DNA of 64,000 nt from Streptomyces macrolidinus (GTDB lineage Bacteria > Actinomycetota > Actinomycetes > Streptomycetales > Streptomycetaceae): NCBI RefSeq assembly GCF_023887685.1, contig NZ_JAMWMR010000002.1, positions 248,001 to 312,000 of the forward strand, given 5' to 3'. Positions within the stretch are counted from its first letter, which is position 1. Each line of letters opens with the position of its first letter. Positions 8,260 to 16,501 of this stretch are shown here, one piece after another. The position numbers and the translations under genes are program-made. The notes under the pieces were generated by a model, which saw only the letters and a list, made by a program, of their open reading frames with translations, was not told the origin of the DNA and did not search any database.

Positions 8260-9402
8260 TTACAGCAGATCCTTCAGCCGCTCCGCCAGCAGGTCCCAGC
8301 GCCACCGCTCCTCGACCCACTGTCGGCCCCGCTCGCCCATCCGGCGGCGCAGCCCGGGGTCACCGAGCAGGGTGATGATGCGCTCGGCCGTCTCCTCGAC
8401 GCTGCCGCCCCGGACGACCCAGCCGGTCTCGCCGTCCAGCACCGCGTCGGGCGCGCCGCCCGAGTCACCGGCGACCACCGGCAGGCCCGTAGCGGACGCC
8501 TCCAGGTACACGATGCCGAGGCCTTCGACGTCCAGGCCGCCCCGGCGGGTACGGCACGGCATGGCGAAGACGTCACCCGCCCCGTAGTGCGCGGGCAGCT
8601 CCGCCCAGGGGACCGCGCCCGTGAAGCGGACCGCGTCGGCGACCCCCGTCTCGTGGGCGAGCCTGCGCAGCTCCTTCTCGTACGGCCCGCCTCCGACGAT
8701 CAGCAGGACGGCGTCCGGCTCCTTGCCGCGGATGTGCGGTATCGCGCGGATCAGCGTGTCCTGGCCCTTGCGCGGGACCAGCCGGGAGACGCAGACCACC
8801 ACGGGCCGGTCGGTGAGCCCCAGCCGTCGGCGGATCTCGGCGCCGCCCGAACCCGGGTGGAAGGTCTTCTCGTCCACCCCCGGCGGCAACTGCACCATCC
8901 GCCCGGCCGCCTCGGGCGTCAGCGCGGAGGCAATGCGCGAACGGGTGTACTCGCCGAGGTAGGTGAGCGTGTCGGTCGACTCGCCGATCTTGCGCAACAG
9001 GCCGCGCGCGACGGGCAGTTGGGCCCACCCCGCCTCATGGCCGTGGGTGGTCCCCACCAGGCGTTCGGCGCCCGCCCGCCGCAGCGCCGGGGCCATCAGA
9101 CCGAGCGGCGCCGCCGCCCCGAACCACACCGACGTACAGCCGTGCTCGCGCAGCAGACCCACGGCCCGCCGGGTCGCGCCGGGCGTCGGCAACAGCATCG
9201 TCGTACGGTCCCGTACGACCGTGAAGGGCTGCGCGGCGTCGAAGGCGGCGGTGGCCGCGACCCCCTCCCGGCTCCGCTTCCAGGTGGAGGCGTAGACGAC
9301 GACCTGTTCCGGGTCCAGCCGCAGCGCCATGTTGTGCAGGAACGCCTGGATGCCACCGGGACGTGGGGGGAAGTCGTTCGTTACGATCAAGGTCTTGTGC
9401 AT
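8260..9402 (-). CDS. pimB: GT4 glycosyltransferase, PimB-like mannosyltransferase
   Basis: A 380-residue GT-B retaining glycosyltransferase. Visible features are the N-terminal TNDFPPRPGGIQ loop, CVSRLVPRKGQDTL of the nucleotide-sugar domain, and the EX7E-type motif EGLGIVYLEASATGLP. It most resembles PimB (Rv2188c), which adds the second mannose to phosphatidylinositol monomannoside using GDP-mannose on the inner face of the membrane. Position next to fadD and near a GT87 protein, as in mycobacteria, supports this; acceptor specificity is inferred. ATG 9402 is the start. It diverges from the GT87 gene. Confidence 0.85.
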   Translation of the reverse strand: MHKTLIVTNDFPPRPGGIQAFLHNMALRLDPEQVVVYASTWKRSREGVAATAAFDAAQPFTVVRDRTTMLLPTPGATRRAVGLLREHGCTSVWFGAAAPLGLMAPALRRAGAERLVGTTHGHEAGWAQLPVARGLLRKIGESTDTLTYLGEYTRSRIASALTPEAAGRMVQLPPGVDEKTFHPGSGGAEIRRRLGLTDRPVVVCVSRLVPRKGQDTLIRAIPHIRGKEPDAVLLIVGGGPYEKELRRLAHETGVADAVRFTGAVPWAELPAHYGAGDVFAMPCRTRRGGLDVEGLGIVYLEASATGLPVVAGDSGGAPDAVLDGETGWVVRGGSVEETAERIITLLGDPGLRRRMGERGRQWVEERWRWDLLAERLKDLL

Positions 9403-9546
9403 CGCCGTCGACAGTACCGAACACGGTGAGCCGCCGTTCTCACAGCTCCGTACGGCCGCGCTTCATGGCCCTCGCACGCTCCTGAGGGGATCATGGCCCC
9501 TCACGGCGGAATTACACAGACAAGACGTGCTGAAACAGGGGCTCTG

Positions 9547-10779
9547 GTGGAAATTTCGAGCACACGGCGGTTCCCGGTCTGGCTGCTCGTCACCTGGGGT
9601 GTGACCAGACTGGCCCTGCTGCTCTTCGTCTTCAAGGTGTGGGTCTTCCCCGGCCCGGACGTCACCACCGACGTCTCCGTGATCTACCACGGCTGGTACG
9701 AGACCTTGCGCACCGGTTCCTTCCCGCATCACGACGTCACCTGGCAGTACCCGCCCGCCGCCGCACTCGCGATCCTCTCCCCCGCGCTGCTGCCCTTCGC
9801 CGACTACGCGCACGCCTTCTTCGACCTGGTCTTCCTCGCCGACCTGGCGGTCTTCTGCCTGCTGCAGTACGCGGGCCTGCGTCCCGGCAGGTCGCTGCGG
9901 GGCGCCTGGATGTGGACGGTCGGGGTGGCCCTGCTCGGCCCGACCGTGTACGCGCGCTACGACGTGATGGTGACGGCGGTGGCGGTCGCGGCGCTGCTGG
10001 CCGGTACCCGCCACCCCCGGGTGATGGGCGTGCTCGCGGGCTTCGGCGCGATGGTGAAGGTGTGGCCGGTGCTGCTGCTGGCGGGCGCCCTGCGGAGCAA
10101 GGCCTGGATCGCGGCGGCGGTGACGGCGGGCGGGCTCGCCGTGGCGTTCGCGCTGACGATGCCCGGTGCCTTCTCCTTCCTGACCTTCCAGCGCGACCGG
10201 GGCACGGAGGTCGAGTCGCTCGGTTCGCTGGTCTTCCATGTGGCCCGCCGCTACGGCTGGGAGGGCGAGGTCAGGCTCAACTACGGCTCGGTGGAGTTCC
10301 TCGGCCCCTATGTCGACTGGGTCAGCGGGGCCGCCCTCTTCCTGAGCGTGATCGCCTTCGGCTGGCTGCTGCTGTGGCGGCTGCGCGTACGGCACATGAC
10401 ACCGCCCGCGATCGCGGACGCGGCCTTCGTGGCCGTGCTGGTGTTCACGGTCACCAGCCGGGTGATCAGCCCGCAGTACATGGTGTGGCTGGTCGGGCTC
10501 GCGGCGGTCTGCCTGTGCTTCCGCGGCAGCCGGATGACGGTGCCCGCCGTGCTGATCCTGGCCGCCTGTCTGGCCACGGTCCTGGAGTTCCCGGTGTACT
10601 TCGGCGACGTCGTCGCCAGTGACCCGCTCGGGGTCACCCTCCTCTTCGTCCGCAACGGCCTGCTGGTGGCCGCCACGGTGACCGCCGCCCGCCAGCTCTG
10701 GCTGGGCACCGTCACCCAGCCCGCGCCGACCGTGCCGCCCCAGGCCAGCCGCACCCACGAGAGCCTGGCACCCTCCTGA
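9547..10779 (+). CDS. GT87/DUF2029 polyprenyl-phosphate-mannose-dependent glycosyltransferase
   Basis: An integral membrane protein of about 410 residues with some ten hydrophobic segments. The extracytoplasmic loop between the first two helices carries DVTTDVSVIYHGW and WQYPPAA, as in GT87 (GT-C fold) mannosyltransferases such as Rv2181, which use polyprenyl-phosphate mannose to branch lipoglycans. It lies divergent from pimB, so the pair probably acts on phosphatidylinositol mannoside or lipomannan-like lipoglycan. GTG 9547 (VEISSTRRFPVWLL) with an AGGGG site is preferred; ATG 9493 is an alternative that adds 18 residues. Confidence 0.82.
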   Translation: MEISSTRRFPVWLLVTWGVTRLALLLFVFKVWVFPGPDVTTDVSVIYHGWYETLRTGSFPHHDVTWQYPPAAALAILSPALLPFADYAHAFFDLVFLADLAVFCLLQYAGLRPGRSLRGAWMWTVGVALLGPTVYARYDVMVTAVAVAALLAGTRHPRVMGVLAGFGAMVKVWPVLLLAGALRSKAWIAAAVTAGGLAVAFALTMPGAFSFLTFQRDRGTEVESLGSLVFHVARRYGWEGEVRLNYGSVEFLGPYVDWVSGAALFLSVIAFGWLLLWRLRVRHMTPPAIADAAFVAVLVFTVTSRVISPQYMVWLVGLAAVCLCFRGSRMTVPAVLILAACLATVLEFPVYFGDVVASDPLGVTLLFVRNGLLVAATVTAARQLWLGTVTQPAPTVPPQASRTHESLAPS

Positions 10780-10788
10780 CGGGGGCAG

Positions 10789-10819
10789 GGCGCCGCCGCC
10801 ACCGCGACGGCGCGGCGCC
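10789..10819. terminator. hairpin between convergent GT87 and lipoprotein genes
   Basis: GGCGCCGC at 10789-10796 pairs with GCGGCGCC at 10812-10819. The only spacer between two convergent genes is 40 bases and the right arm abuts the lipoprotein stop codon. Confidence 0.55.
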
Positions 10820-12022
10820 TCAGCCCAACTGCTCCGTCAGATACGCCCGCCACTGCCGCGTGAACTCCGCCGCGGTCGTCCCGAGGACCTTCTTCAGCGC
10901 GTCCTCGACGGCCCCCGCGCGCCGGGAGTGGTCGCCCACGGCCGCGTAGAAGTCGTGCAGGCGGGCCTCGCCCCAGCGGTCCGCGATCATCCGGCAGGCC
11001 AGCCAGCCGCCCTCGTAGGCCCGTGCCAGCTTGCCCGCGTCCGCGGCGAAGGCGAAGTCCGCGTCCTTCGGCAGCGCGCCCGGCAGATGCCCCTGCGCCA
11101 CGAAGCGGTCGAGTTCGGGGGCCACCTCGGCGGGCGTACGACCGCTGCCGCGGTAGCCGATCCAGTCCGCGTAGCCCTCCGAGAGCCACAGCGGCGTGGC
11201 CGCGTCGGTGTGGGCGCGGGTGGCGACATGCGTGGTCTCGTGGGTGAGGACGACCTGCTTGCCCGGCTCGCTGAGGCCGCCGTACGCCTCGGGGTTCACG
11301 ACGATCCGGTCCGCGGGCGCCTTCCCGCCCGTCTCCGCGGTGGTGACCGCGGCGATCCCCCGGTACCCGGCCGCGGGCGCGCCGAGCAGGCCCGCCATCC
11401 CGTTCAGCGTCCGCGGGACGACGACCACCACATGCCCCGGCCAGTCGTCGCCCCAGGCCGCGCTGACGGCGGGCACCGCCCGGTCCGCGAGGCGCGCCAC
11501 GGCTCGCAGGGCGTACCGCGGCTGCCCGACCCCGAGGACGAGGCTGTGCGCCCCGTGGGCGACCTCGACGCTGCCCTGCTCCCACAGTTGCTCGCCGGTG
11601 CCGGGGGCGGGCTCGTCGGAGCCGACGTACCAGCGTCCGTCGGTGCGGGTCAGCCGCAGAACGCGGGCGGCGGTGACGGGCTCCCGGTCGTATCCCTGGA
11701 CGCGGTAGCGCAGTTCGGCGTCGGCCGTGGCGCGGTCGCCGGTGCGGTGCAGGGCGGTGAGGCGGTACGACCAGGCGGCCAGCGGCACGTCGTGGAGGTG
11801 GTCGAAGGAGTCGGCGGCGTTCGCAGACGGCGCCCCGGTCGCCAGGAACGCGGACCGGTCCCGGTCCAGGACCGCCGCCGCCCGCCGGTCGAGCACCCGC
11901 TGTACGGCGGCCCTCTGCGCGCCCCCGTCCGGGCCGCCGCAGCCGACGAGCCCGGACCCGGCGAGCAGCAGCACACAGCACGCCACGACTCCCGGCACCC
12001 GCACCCGCCCTCGCCCAGCCAC
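10820..12022 (-). CDS. lipoprotein with gluzincin metallopeptidase-like active site
   Basis: A 400-residue secreted lipoprotein. The N-terminus has a hydrophobic signal and a lipobox ending at Cys28 (SGLVGC). The C-terminal half contains VVLTHETTHVAT and, downstream, LSEGYADW: an HExxH motif plus a downstream Glu, the zinc ligands of gluzincin peptidases. The N-terminal half resembles DUF4878/NTF2-like extracellular domains. It probably acts outside the membrane; substrate unknown. It is 43 bases downstream of the first NlpC/P60 gene in the same direction, so cell-wall maintenance is plausible. Confidence 0.8.
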   Translation of the reverse strand: MAGRGRVRVPGVVACCVLLLAGSGLVGCGGPDGGAQRAAVQRVLDRRAAAVLDRDRSAFLATGAPSANAADSFDHLHDVPLAAWSYRLTALHRTGDRATADAELRYRVQGYDREPVTAARVLRLTRTDGRWYVGSDEPAPGTGEQLWEQGSVEVAHGAHSLVLGVGQPRYALRAVARLADRAVPAVSAAWGDDWPGHVVVVVPRTLNGMAGLLGAPAAGYRGIAAVTTAETGGKAPADRIVVNPEAYGGLSEPGKQVVLTHETTHVATRAHTDAATPLWLSEGYADWIGYRGSGRTPAEVAPELDRFVAQGHLPGALPKDADFAFAADAGKLARAYEGGWLACRMIADRWGEARLHDFYAAVGDHSRRAGAVEDALKKVLGTTAAEFTRQWRAYLTEQLG

Positions 12023-12065
12023 CGTCCGATGGTACGTGGCGGCCGGACCCGCTCCGGGGGCTGGA

Positions 12066-13094
12066 TCAGGGCCTGGTGACCGACGAGACAGGCATCATCC
12101 CGACCGGGTCGTAGCGCACCACGGCGCCCGGGTGCGGGGCGTGGATGACCATGCCGCCGCCCACGTACATCCCCACATGGCTGGCGTCGTCGCGGTAGAC
12201 GACCAGGTCGCCGGGGCGGGCCTCGGAGAGCGGCACCCGGCGTCCGGCGTAGCGCTGCTGCTGGGAGGTGCGCGGCAGTCCGATGCCCGCGTGCGCGTAG
12301 GACCACTGCATGAGGCCCGAGCAGTCGAAGCCGACCGGCCCGGTGGCGCCCCACACGTACGGGCGGCCGAGCGCGGAGCGGGCCGCGGCGACAGCGGCGG
12401 CTGCGCGGCCGTCGGGTGCGACCGCCACGCCCCTGAGGTCGGGCACGTCACCGGCGGAGCGGGACGCCCGCTCGTAGGCGCTGCGCTGCGCCATAGGCAG
12501 GGAGTTGAGCAGGCGCCGGGCCGCGGCGAGCTTCCGCTCGACCGCCTTCTTGTGCTGGGTGACCGCCTTGCGGCTCTTCTCCAGCGCGGCGCACTTCCTG
12601 GCCGCCTCCGCGCGTTCCTGGGCCAGTTCACGCAGCGCGGACTGAAGTTCCTTGAGCCGTAAGGCCTGATGGACGCCGATCCGGTCGAGGGCGGCGGCCC
12701 GGTCGAGGTAGGCGTCGGGGCTGTCGGAGAACAGCAGCGCGAGGGAGGGGTCGAGGCCGCCGGAGCGGTACTGGGCCCCGGCGAGCGCGCCGAGCGCGTC
12801 CCGCAGGGCGTTGACGCGGCCCTGCTGCCGTGCGATGCGGTCCTGCGCCTGACCGACCTGCCGACGCAGCGAACCGGCCTGCTCGGTGGCCTTGTCGTAG
12901 GCCTCGGTGGCCCGTTCGGCCTCCTGGTACAGCCGGTCGACCGTGGCACGGGCGTCGTCGTGCGGCACGGCGTTCGCCGGTACGACACCGATGGCGGCGG
13001 CTGCCGCCGCGGACACAACGGCCACGGTGGCGCCACGACCCCGGCCGAGGCCGGATGGTGCAAGGGCAGGCCCTGAACGGCGATGGGACCCCAC
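12066..13094 (-). CDS. secreted NlpC/P60 peptidoglycan endopeptidase (paralogue 1)
   Basis: A 342-residue secreted cell-wall hydrolase that should cleave stem peptides (D-iGlu to DAP). There is a signal peptide (residues about 20-42, ending PANA), a coiled-coil region (about 45-195), then the catalytic domain with YVWGATGP, FDCSGL (Cys258), SHVGMYVG (His306) and VIHAP (His318). GTG 13094 is chosen because it follows GGAAGGGA and gives VGSHRR, like the MASHRR start of its neighbour. It resembles RipA-type and Rv2190c proteins. Coiled coils in such proteins often keep the enzyme auto-inhibited or bind FtsEX-like partners. Confidence 0.92.
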   Translation of the reverse strand: MGSHRRSGPALAPSGLGRGRGATVAVVSAAAAAAIGVVPANAVPHDDARATVDRLYQEAERATEAYDKATEQAGSLRRQVGQAQDRIARQQGRVNALRDALGALAGAQYRSGGLDPSLALLFSDSPDAYLDRAAALDRIGVHQALRLKELQSALRELAQERAEAARKCAALEKSRKAVTQHKKAVERKLAAARRLLNSLPMAQRSAYERASRSAGDVPDLRGVAVAPDGRAAAAVAAARSALGRPYVWGATGPVGFDCSGLMQWSYAHAGIGLPRTSQQQRYAGRRVPLSEARPGDLVVYRDDASHVGMYVGGGMVIHAPHPGAVVRYDPVGMMPVSSVTRP

Positions 13095-13152
13095 GAGCTG
13101 TCGCACTCCCTTCCGCTGACACACCCCGCCCCTCGGCGGGGAAACGCGGCAG

Positions 13153-13182
13153 ACAGTAGCCGGGTGATCACTCGGTGACCAA
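13153..13182 (-). promoter_or_regulatory. promoter of NlpC/P60 paralogue 1 with internal direct repeat
   Basis: On the minus strand a TTGGTC box (13177-13182) and TACTGT box (13153-13158) are 18 bases apart, and a repeat of GTGAT (13164-13168) and GTGAC (13175-13179), 11 bases start to start on the plus strand, lies across the spacer. The same arrangement occurs upstream of paralogue 2. Its spacing resembles MtrA direct-repeat boxes reported in actinobacteria; the assignment is inferred. Confidence 0.5.
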
Positions 13183-13209
13183 AGGCCGTTCGGGGGGCAC
13201 ACAATCCGA

Positions 13210-13243
13210 CGCCCCGCCTCTGACGCAGGTCATCGGCGGGGCG
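13210..13243 (-). terminator. hairpin downstream of NlpC/P60 paralogue 2
   Basis: CGCCCCGCC (13210-13218) pairs with GGCGGGGCG (13235-13243), 77 bases past the paralogue 2 stop and before the promoter of paralogue 1, so the two genes are probably transcribed separately. Confidence 0.6.
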
Positions 13244-13320
13244 CGGGGTCAGCGGAGGGCGCTGGAATTCGCTCGTTCGGGCGTGGTGACGCGAAGGACC
13301 TGGAAGGACCTGACGGGACG

Positions 13321-14394
13321 TCAGATGCGTACGCCGAACTGGAACGGCATGTTGTTGATCGACTCGTAGCGCACGACCGTGCCGGTGCGCGGGGCGTGCA
13401 GCACCTGGCCGTTGCCCGCGTAGAGGCCGACGTGGTGCTGGTCGCCGTAGAAGATGACCAGGTCGCCGACCTGGAGCTGGCTGGCGCTGTAGATGCGCGT
13501 GCCGTCGTTGGCCTGCGCCTGCGACTGGCGGGATATCGTGACGCCGGCCTGGGCGTAGGCCCAGGAGGTCAGACCCGAGCAGTCGAAGGAGGACGGGCCG
13601 GTGGCGCCCCAGACATAGGGCGAGCCGATCTTGGTCTGGGCGGCGGCGAAGGCGGCGGCGGCGCGACCGGAGGCGGGCTTGCTGGAGCCGGTCGGGGCGG
13701 TGCCGGTCGAGGCGGTGCCGGTGGAGGTGTTCAGCGCGCTGCGCTCGCTGGCACGGCTGGCGCGGTCCTCCTCCTTCTTCAGGGCCGCGCGCTCCTGGGC
13801 CGTCAGGCTGTTGAGCAGCCGCTGCGCCTCACCGAGCTTGCCCTGGACTTCCTTCTTCTTCTTGCCCAGTTCGGTGCGGGTGGTCGACAGATCCTTGAGC
13901 TTGTCGGAGGCTTCCTTGCGCTGCTGGGCCAGCTCGCGCTGCTTCTCCTGGATCTTCTTCAGCGCCTCGACCTGCTGGCCGCTGAGCTGGTCGAGCGTGG
14001 ACGCCTGATCGAGGAAGTCGTCCGGGTTCGCGGAGAGGAAGAGCTGCAGGGACGGGTCGATGCTGCCGGTGCGGTACTGGGCGCTGGCCATCGTGCCGAT
14101 GCCCTCGCGCAGCTTGTTGAGGTCTTCCTGGCCGCGGGCGACGGTGTCCTGAAGCGTGGAGATCTGCTTCTCCAGCTTCTCCTGCTTCTCCTTGGCCCCG
14201 TTGTACTTCTCGGTGGCCTTCTCCGCGTCTTCGTAGAGCTTGTCGACCTTGGACTTGACCTCGTCCTTCGTCGGCTTCGCGTTGGGCGCGGCGTTGGCCG
14301 CCTGCGCACTGAGGGCCACGGCTGCCGCGGCGACGGTGGTGAGCACGGTCACGCGGGTGCGGCTCGGCTGCTTGGGTCGACGGTGGGACGCCAC
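13321..14394 (-). CDS. secreted NlpC/P60 peptidoglycan endopeptidase (paralogue 2)
   Basis: A 357-residue paralogue of the adjacent hydrolase with the same plan. The signal peptide ends AQAANAA (about residue 36), followed by a Lys/Glu-rich coiled coil (about 40-205), a Ser/Thr/Gly linker (STGTASTGTAPTGSS) and the NlpC/P60 domain: YVWGATGP, SFDCSGL (Cys272), HHVGLYAG (His321) and VLHAP (His333). The linker is unique to this copy. ATG 14394 follows an AAGGAGAT site. Tandem duplication with separate promoters suggests that both are needed, perhaps at different growth stages. Confidence 0.94.
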   Translation of the reverse strand: MASHRRPKQPSRTRVTVLTTVAAAAVALSAQAANAAPNAKPTKDEVKSKVDKLYEDAEKATEKYNGAKEKQEKLEKQISTLQDTVARGQEDLNKLREGIGTMASAQYRTGSIDPSLQLFLSANPDDFLDQASTLDQLSGQQVEALKKIQEKQRELAQQRKEASDKLKDLSTTRTELGKKKKEVQGKLGEAQRLLNSLTAQERAALKKEEDRASRASERSALNTSTGTASTGTAPTGSSKPASGRAAAAFAAAQTKIGSPYVWGATGPSSFDCSGLTSWAYAQAGVTISRQSQAQANDGTRIYSASQLQVGDLVIFYGDQHHVGLYAGNGQVLHAPRTGTVVRYESINNMPFQFGVRI

Positions 14395-14739
14395 GAAGGC
14401 GATCTCCTTCTTCCTTCAGCCGCCTACCGACACGCCGGCGGGCGGTGACCCTTCGCCGTCACCCCCAATGAGTGATCACCCGAGCGAAGGTTCGAGGCCA
14501 GACCCTAGTGACCTTCCTGTGATCAGTTCAAATCCTGACGTGAAAATTCTCCGTCACGGTGTGCATTCTTTGCACTCAACTCACGTGCAGTGATGTCCGA
14601 TTGACGCTACGTTGCGTGAGGGGCGTACCAATCCGGGCATCCCCGACGGATGTTGCGGTTGGTGCGTACGGGACTCATGGGGCACCGGCCGCGGAGTTCC
14701 GCGGACGGGCGGAACGGGGCGGCGACTTCAGGGGTGACT
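14395..14739. other. intergenic leader of NlpC/P60 paralogue 2
   Basis: 345 bases without a gene. The part near the gene holds a promoter with direct repeats (14502-14531) and a hairpin-forming CCTTCGC/GCGAAGG pair in the probable leader. The far end has a small inverted repeat (CCGCGGA/TCCGCGG, 14689-14704) that may end the NYN gene transcript. I searched for the ydaO (c-di-AMP) riboswitch core known upstream of some actinobacterial wall hydrolases and did not find it. Confidence 0.5.
14502..14531 (-). promoter_or_regulatory. promoter of NlpC/P60 paralogue 2 with internal direct repeat
   Basis: Minus-strand TTGAAC (14526-14531) and TAGGGT (14502-14507) are separated by 18 bases. The spacer contains GTGAC (14508-14512) and GTGAT (14519-14523) on the plus strand, 11 bases apart. 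Compare 13153-13182. Confidence 0.5.
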
Positions 14740-16080
14740 TCAGGACAGCCGCTTGAGCAGGACCGCGGACGCGACCGGGCGCGCCCCCGCCCTGGCGACC
14801 CCGTCGGCCACCTCACGGTCGGTGGAGGCGACGATGACCGGCCGGCCCGGCGGCTCCGCGCGCACCAGTTGGCGGATCAACTCATCGGCCGTGACGCCCG
14901 GTTTGGAGAACAGCACGCGCACCCCGCGCGGCGGGGCCAGCAGAACGGGCGCGGCCAGCTCGGCCCCGTCGAAGACACACGTGACCTCGGCGCCGGTCTT
15001 CGCGGCGAGTTGCGAGAGCTGCCCGAGGATCCTGAGCCGCTGCTTCTCCAACGGCATCTGCGGATAGCCGGTCTTGGTGACGTTGTAGCCGTCGACGACC
15101 AGATGCGCCTGCGGCAGCGCCAGCAACTGGTCCAGGATCGCGGGGTCGTTGTCGGACAGCGCGCGGGCCGCGATGTCCTTCGGGGTCATCCGGCCCGGCT
15201 CCACCGCGTCCACGGTGTCCGCGGGACGTACGGACACCGGCGGCAACGCGAGTTCGCGCCGCAGCCCCTGGGCCGCGTCCAACACCGTGTCGAGCAGCAG
15301 CCGTACGCGCATGTCCTCGACGCTGCGGCCCTCGCGCGCCGCCCTGCGCGTGGCCTCCAGGGCGGCTTCCGCCTCCCCGAGGCGCGCCTTGAGCCGCCGG
15401 GTCTCGCTCTCGGCGGCCGAGACGCGCGTATGGCTCTCGGCCCGTACGGCCTCCATCTCGCCGCGCGCCTTGCGCAGGGCGGCCTCGCCGCGCTTGACGT
15501 CGCTGAGGGCGGCGCGCAGCTTGCGCTGAAGCGATTCGGCCTCCTTGCGCGCCGAGTCCAGCTCCGCGCGCAGGCGTTCGGTCTCCGTGCGGGTGTGGGC
15601 GCGGGCGGCCGTCAACTCCGCGCGCAGCCGCTCCAGCTCGGCGCGGCTCTCCTCGTCGGCCCGCTCGGCGTCCGCGCGTTGGACCTCCTCGCCCGCGGCG
15701 GTCACCAGCTTCACCCAGCCCGCGGGGCGCAGCACATAGGCCGCCGCCGCCACGTCGACGGGGTTCGCGGCGGGCGGGGGCGCGCCGGAGTCGAGGGCGT
15801 CGGTGAGTTCCGGCTGGGCCTCTTTGAGCTTCTCCCCGATGCGCCGGCGGAACACCGGGTCGTTCTCCACGGCCGCCGCCATGGCGTTACCGGCGAACTT
15901 GGCCCGGCGGGTGGGCGTGAACCGGGCGTACTGCCGCAGTTGCGCGGGCAGTTCGCCGAGCGTCAGCCCGCCGAAGCCGTCGGCCACGATCTGCACGACC
16001 CGGCGGCGCACGCCGTCGGGCAGCGGACGGTCGAGCACCTCAGCGGTGCCGTCGGCCGGCTCCCCGCCCATGGTCTCCAC
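14740..16080 (-). CDS. NYN-domain (YacP-like) predicted RNA-binding/nuclease protein
   Basis: A 446-residue cytoplasmic protein. The N-terminal third (about 1-130) is conserved in actinobacteria but unassigned. Residues about 135-260 form a long Arg/Glu/Ala-rich coiled coil. The C-terminal 160 residues are a NYN/PIN-like domain, with LVVDGYNVTKTGYP, VTCVFDG and VIVASTDREVADG. YacP/Rae1-type NYN proteins are ribosome-associated or RNA-processing nucleases. The start is GTG 16080; an ATG three codons later is an equal choice. It lies 37 bases downstream of the zinc-ribbon gene. Confidence 0.85.
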   Translation of the reverse strand: METMGGEPADGTAEVLDRPLPDGVRRRVVQIVADGFGGLTLGELPAQLRQYARFTPTRRAKFAGNAMAAAVENDPVFRRRIGEKLKEAQPELTDALDSGAPPPAANPVDVAAAAYVLRPAGWVKLVTAAGEEVQRADAERADEESRAELERLRAELTAARAHTRTETERLRAELDSARKEAESLQRKLRAALSDVKRGEAALRKARGEMEAVRAESHTRVSAAESETRRLKARLGEAEAALEATRRAAREGRSVEDMRVRLLLDTVLDAAQGLRRELALPPVSVRPADTVDAVEPGRMTPKDIAARALSDNDPAILDQLLALPQAHLVVDGYNVTKTGYPQMPLEKQRLRILGQLSQLAAKTGAEVTCVFDGAELAAPVLLAPPRGVRVLFSKPGVTADELIRQLVRAEPPGRPVIVASTDREVADGVARAGARPVASAVLLKRLS

Positions 16081-16117
16081 GATCCGTCACCCCACTACCT
16101 GTGCGGAAGCCGCTCCT

Positions 16118-16357
16118 TCAGGAGCCGGCGCCCGGCCTGTCCACGAGTTCCACCTGGTCCACGGCGTTGCACCAGCGGCAACGCACGGACTCGATGGTCT
16201 CACTGACCACCTCGCGCTCCTCCACCTCGGGTTCACCGGACAGATCGAGATGCACGTACTCCACGACCTTCGACGAACGGGTCACATCGAAACGCGTGAG
16301 GTTGCCGCAGAGCGTGCAGCGCCAGCGGGTCTTCTCGGTCGGCAGGGGAACCGTCAT
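16118..16357 (-). CDS. small zinc-ribbon-like protein
   Basis: A 79-residue protein with two CxxC knuckles, CTLCG (Cys14, Cys17) and CRWCN (Cys60, Cys63), well placed to bind one zinc. The middle is acidic. ATG 16357 follows GGAAGAG. It precedes the NYN gene by 37 bases on the same strand, so the two are probably co-transcribed; a nucleic-acid or ribosome-linked role is only a guess. Confidence 0.82.
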   Translation of the reverse strand: MTVPLPTEKTRWRCTLCGNLTRFDVTRSSKVVEYVHLDLSGEPEVEEREVVSETIESVRCRWCNAVDQVELVDRPGAGS

Positions 16358-16501
16358 CGTGGCCGCTCTTCCTTCTTCCAGTCTCCGTGATGCGCCAGCT
16401 TCCCTGGAGCGTGTGGCTCGTAACCCTACGGCCTGGCGGGTGTCCCATGCCCGCCCGTCCGGAACGGCGAGGCACTCTGTGCGTATCCGTCCGGTTACGC
16501 C

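Noticed and set aside
14395..14600. possible ydaO (c-di-AMP) riboswitch upstream of the second NlpC/P60 gene
   Set aside because: These elements occur before some actinobacterial wall hydrolases, but the conserved GGGGAA-type and CCGTAGGCG-type cores were not found. Only an ordinary hairpin is present.
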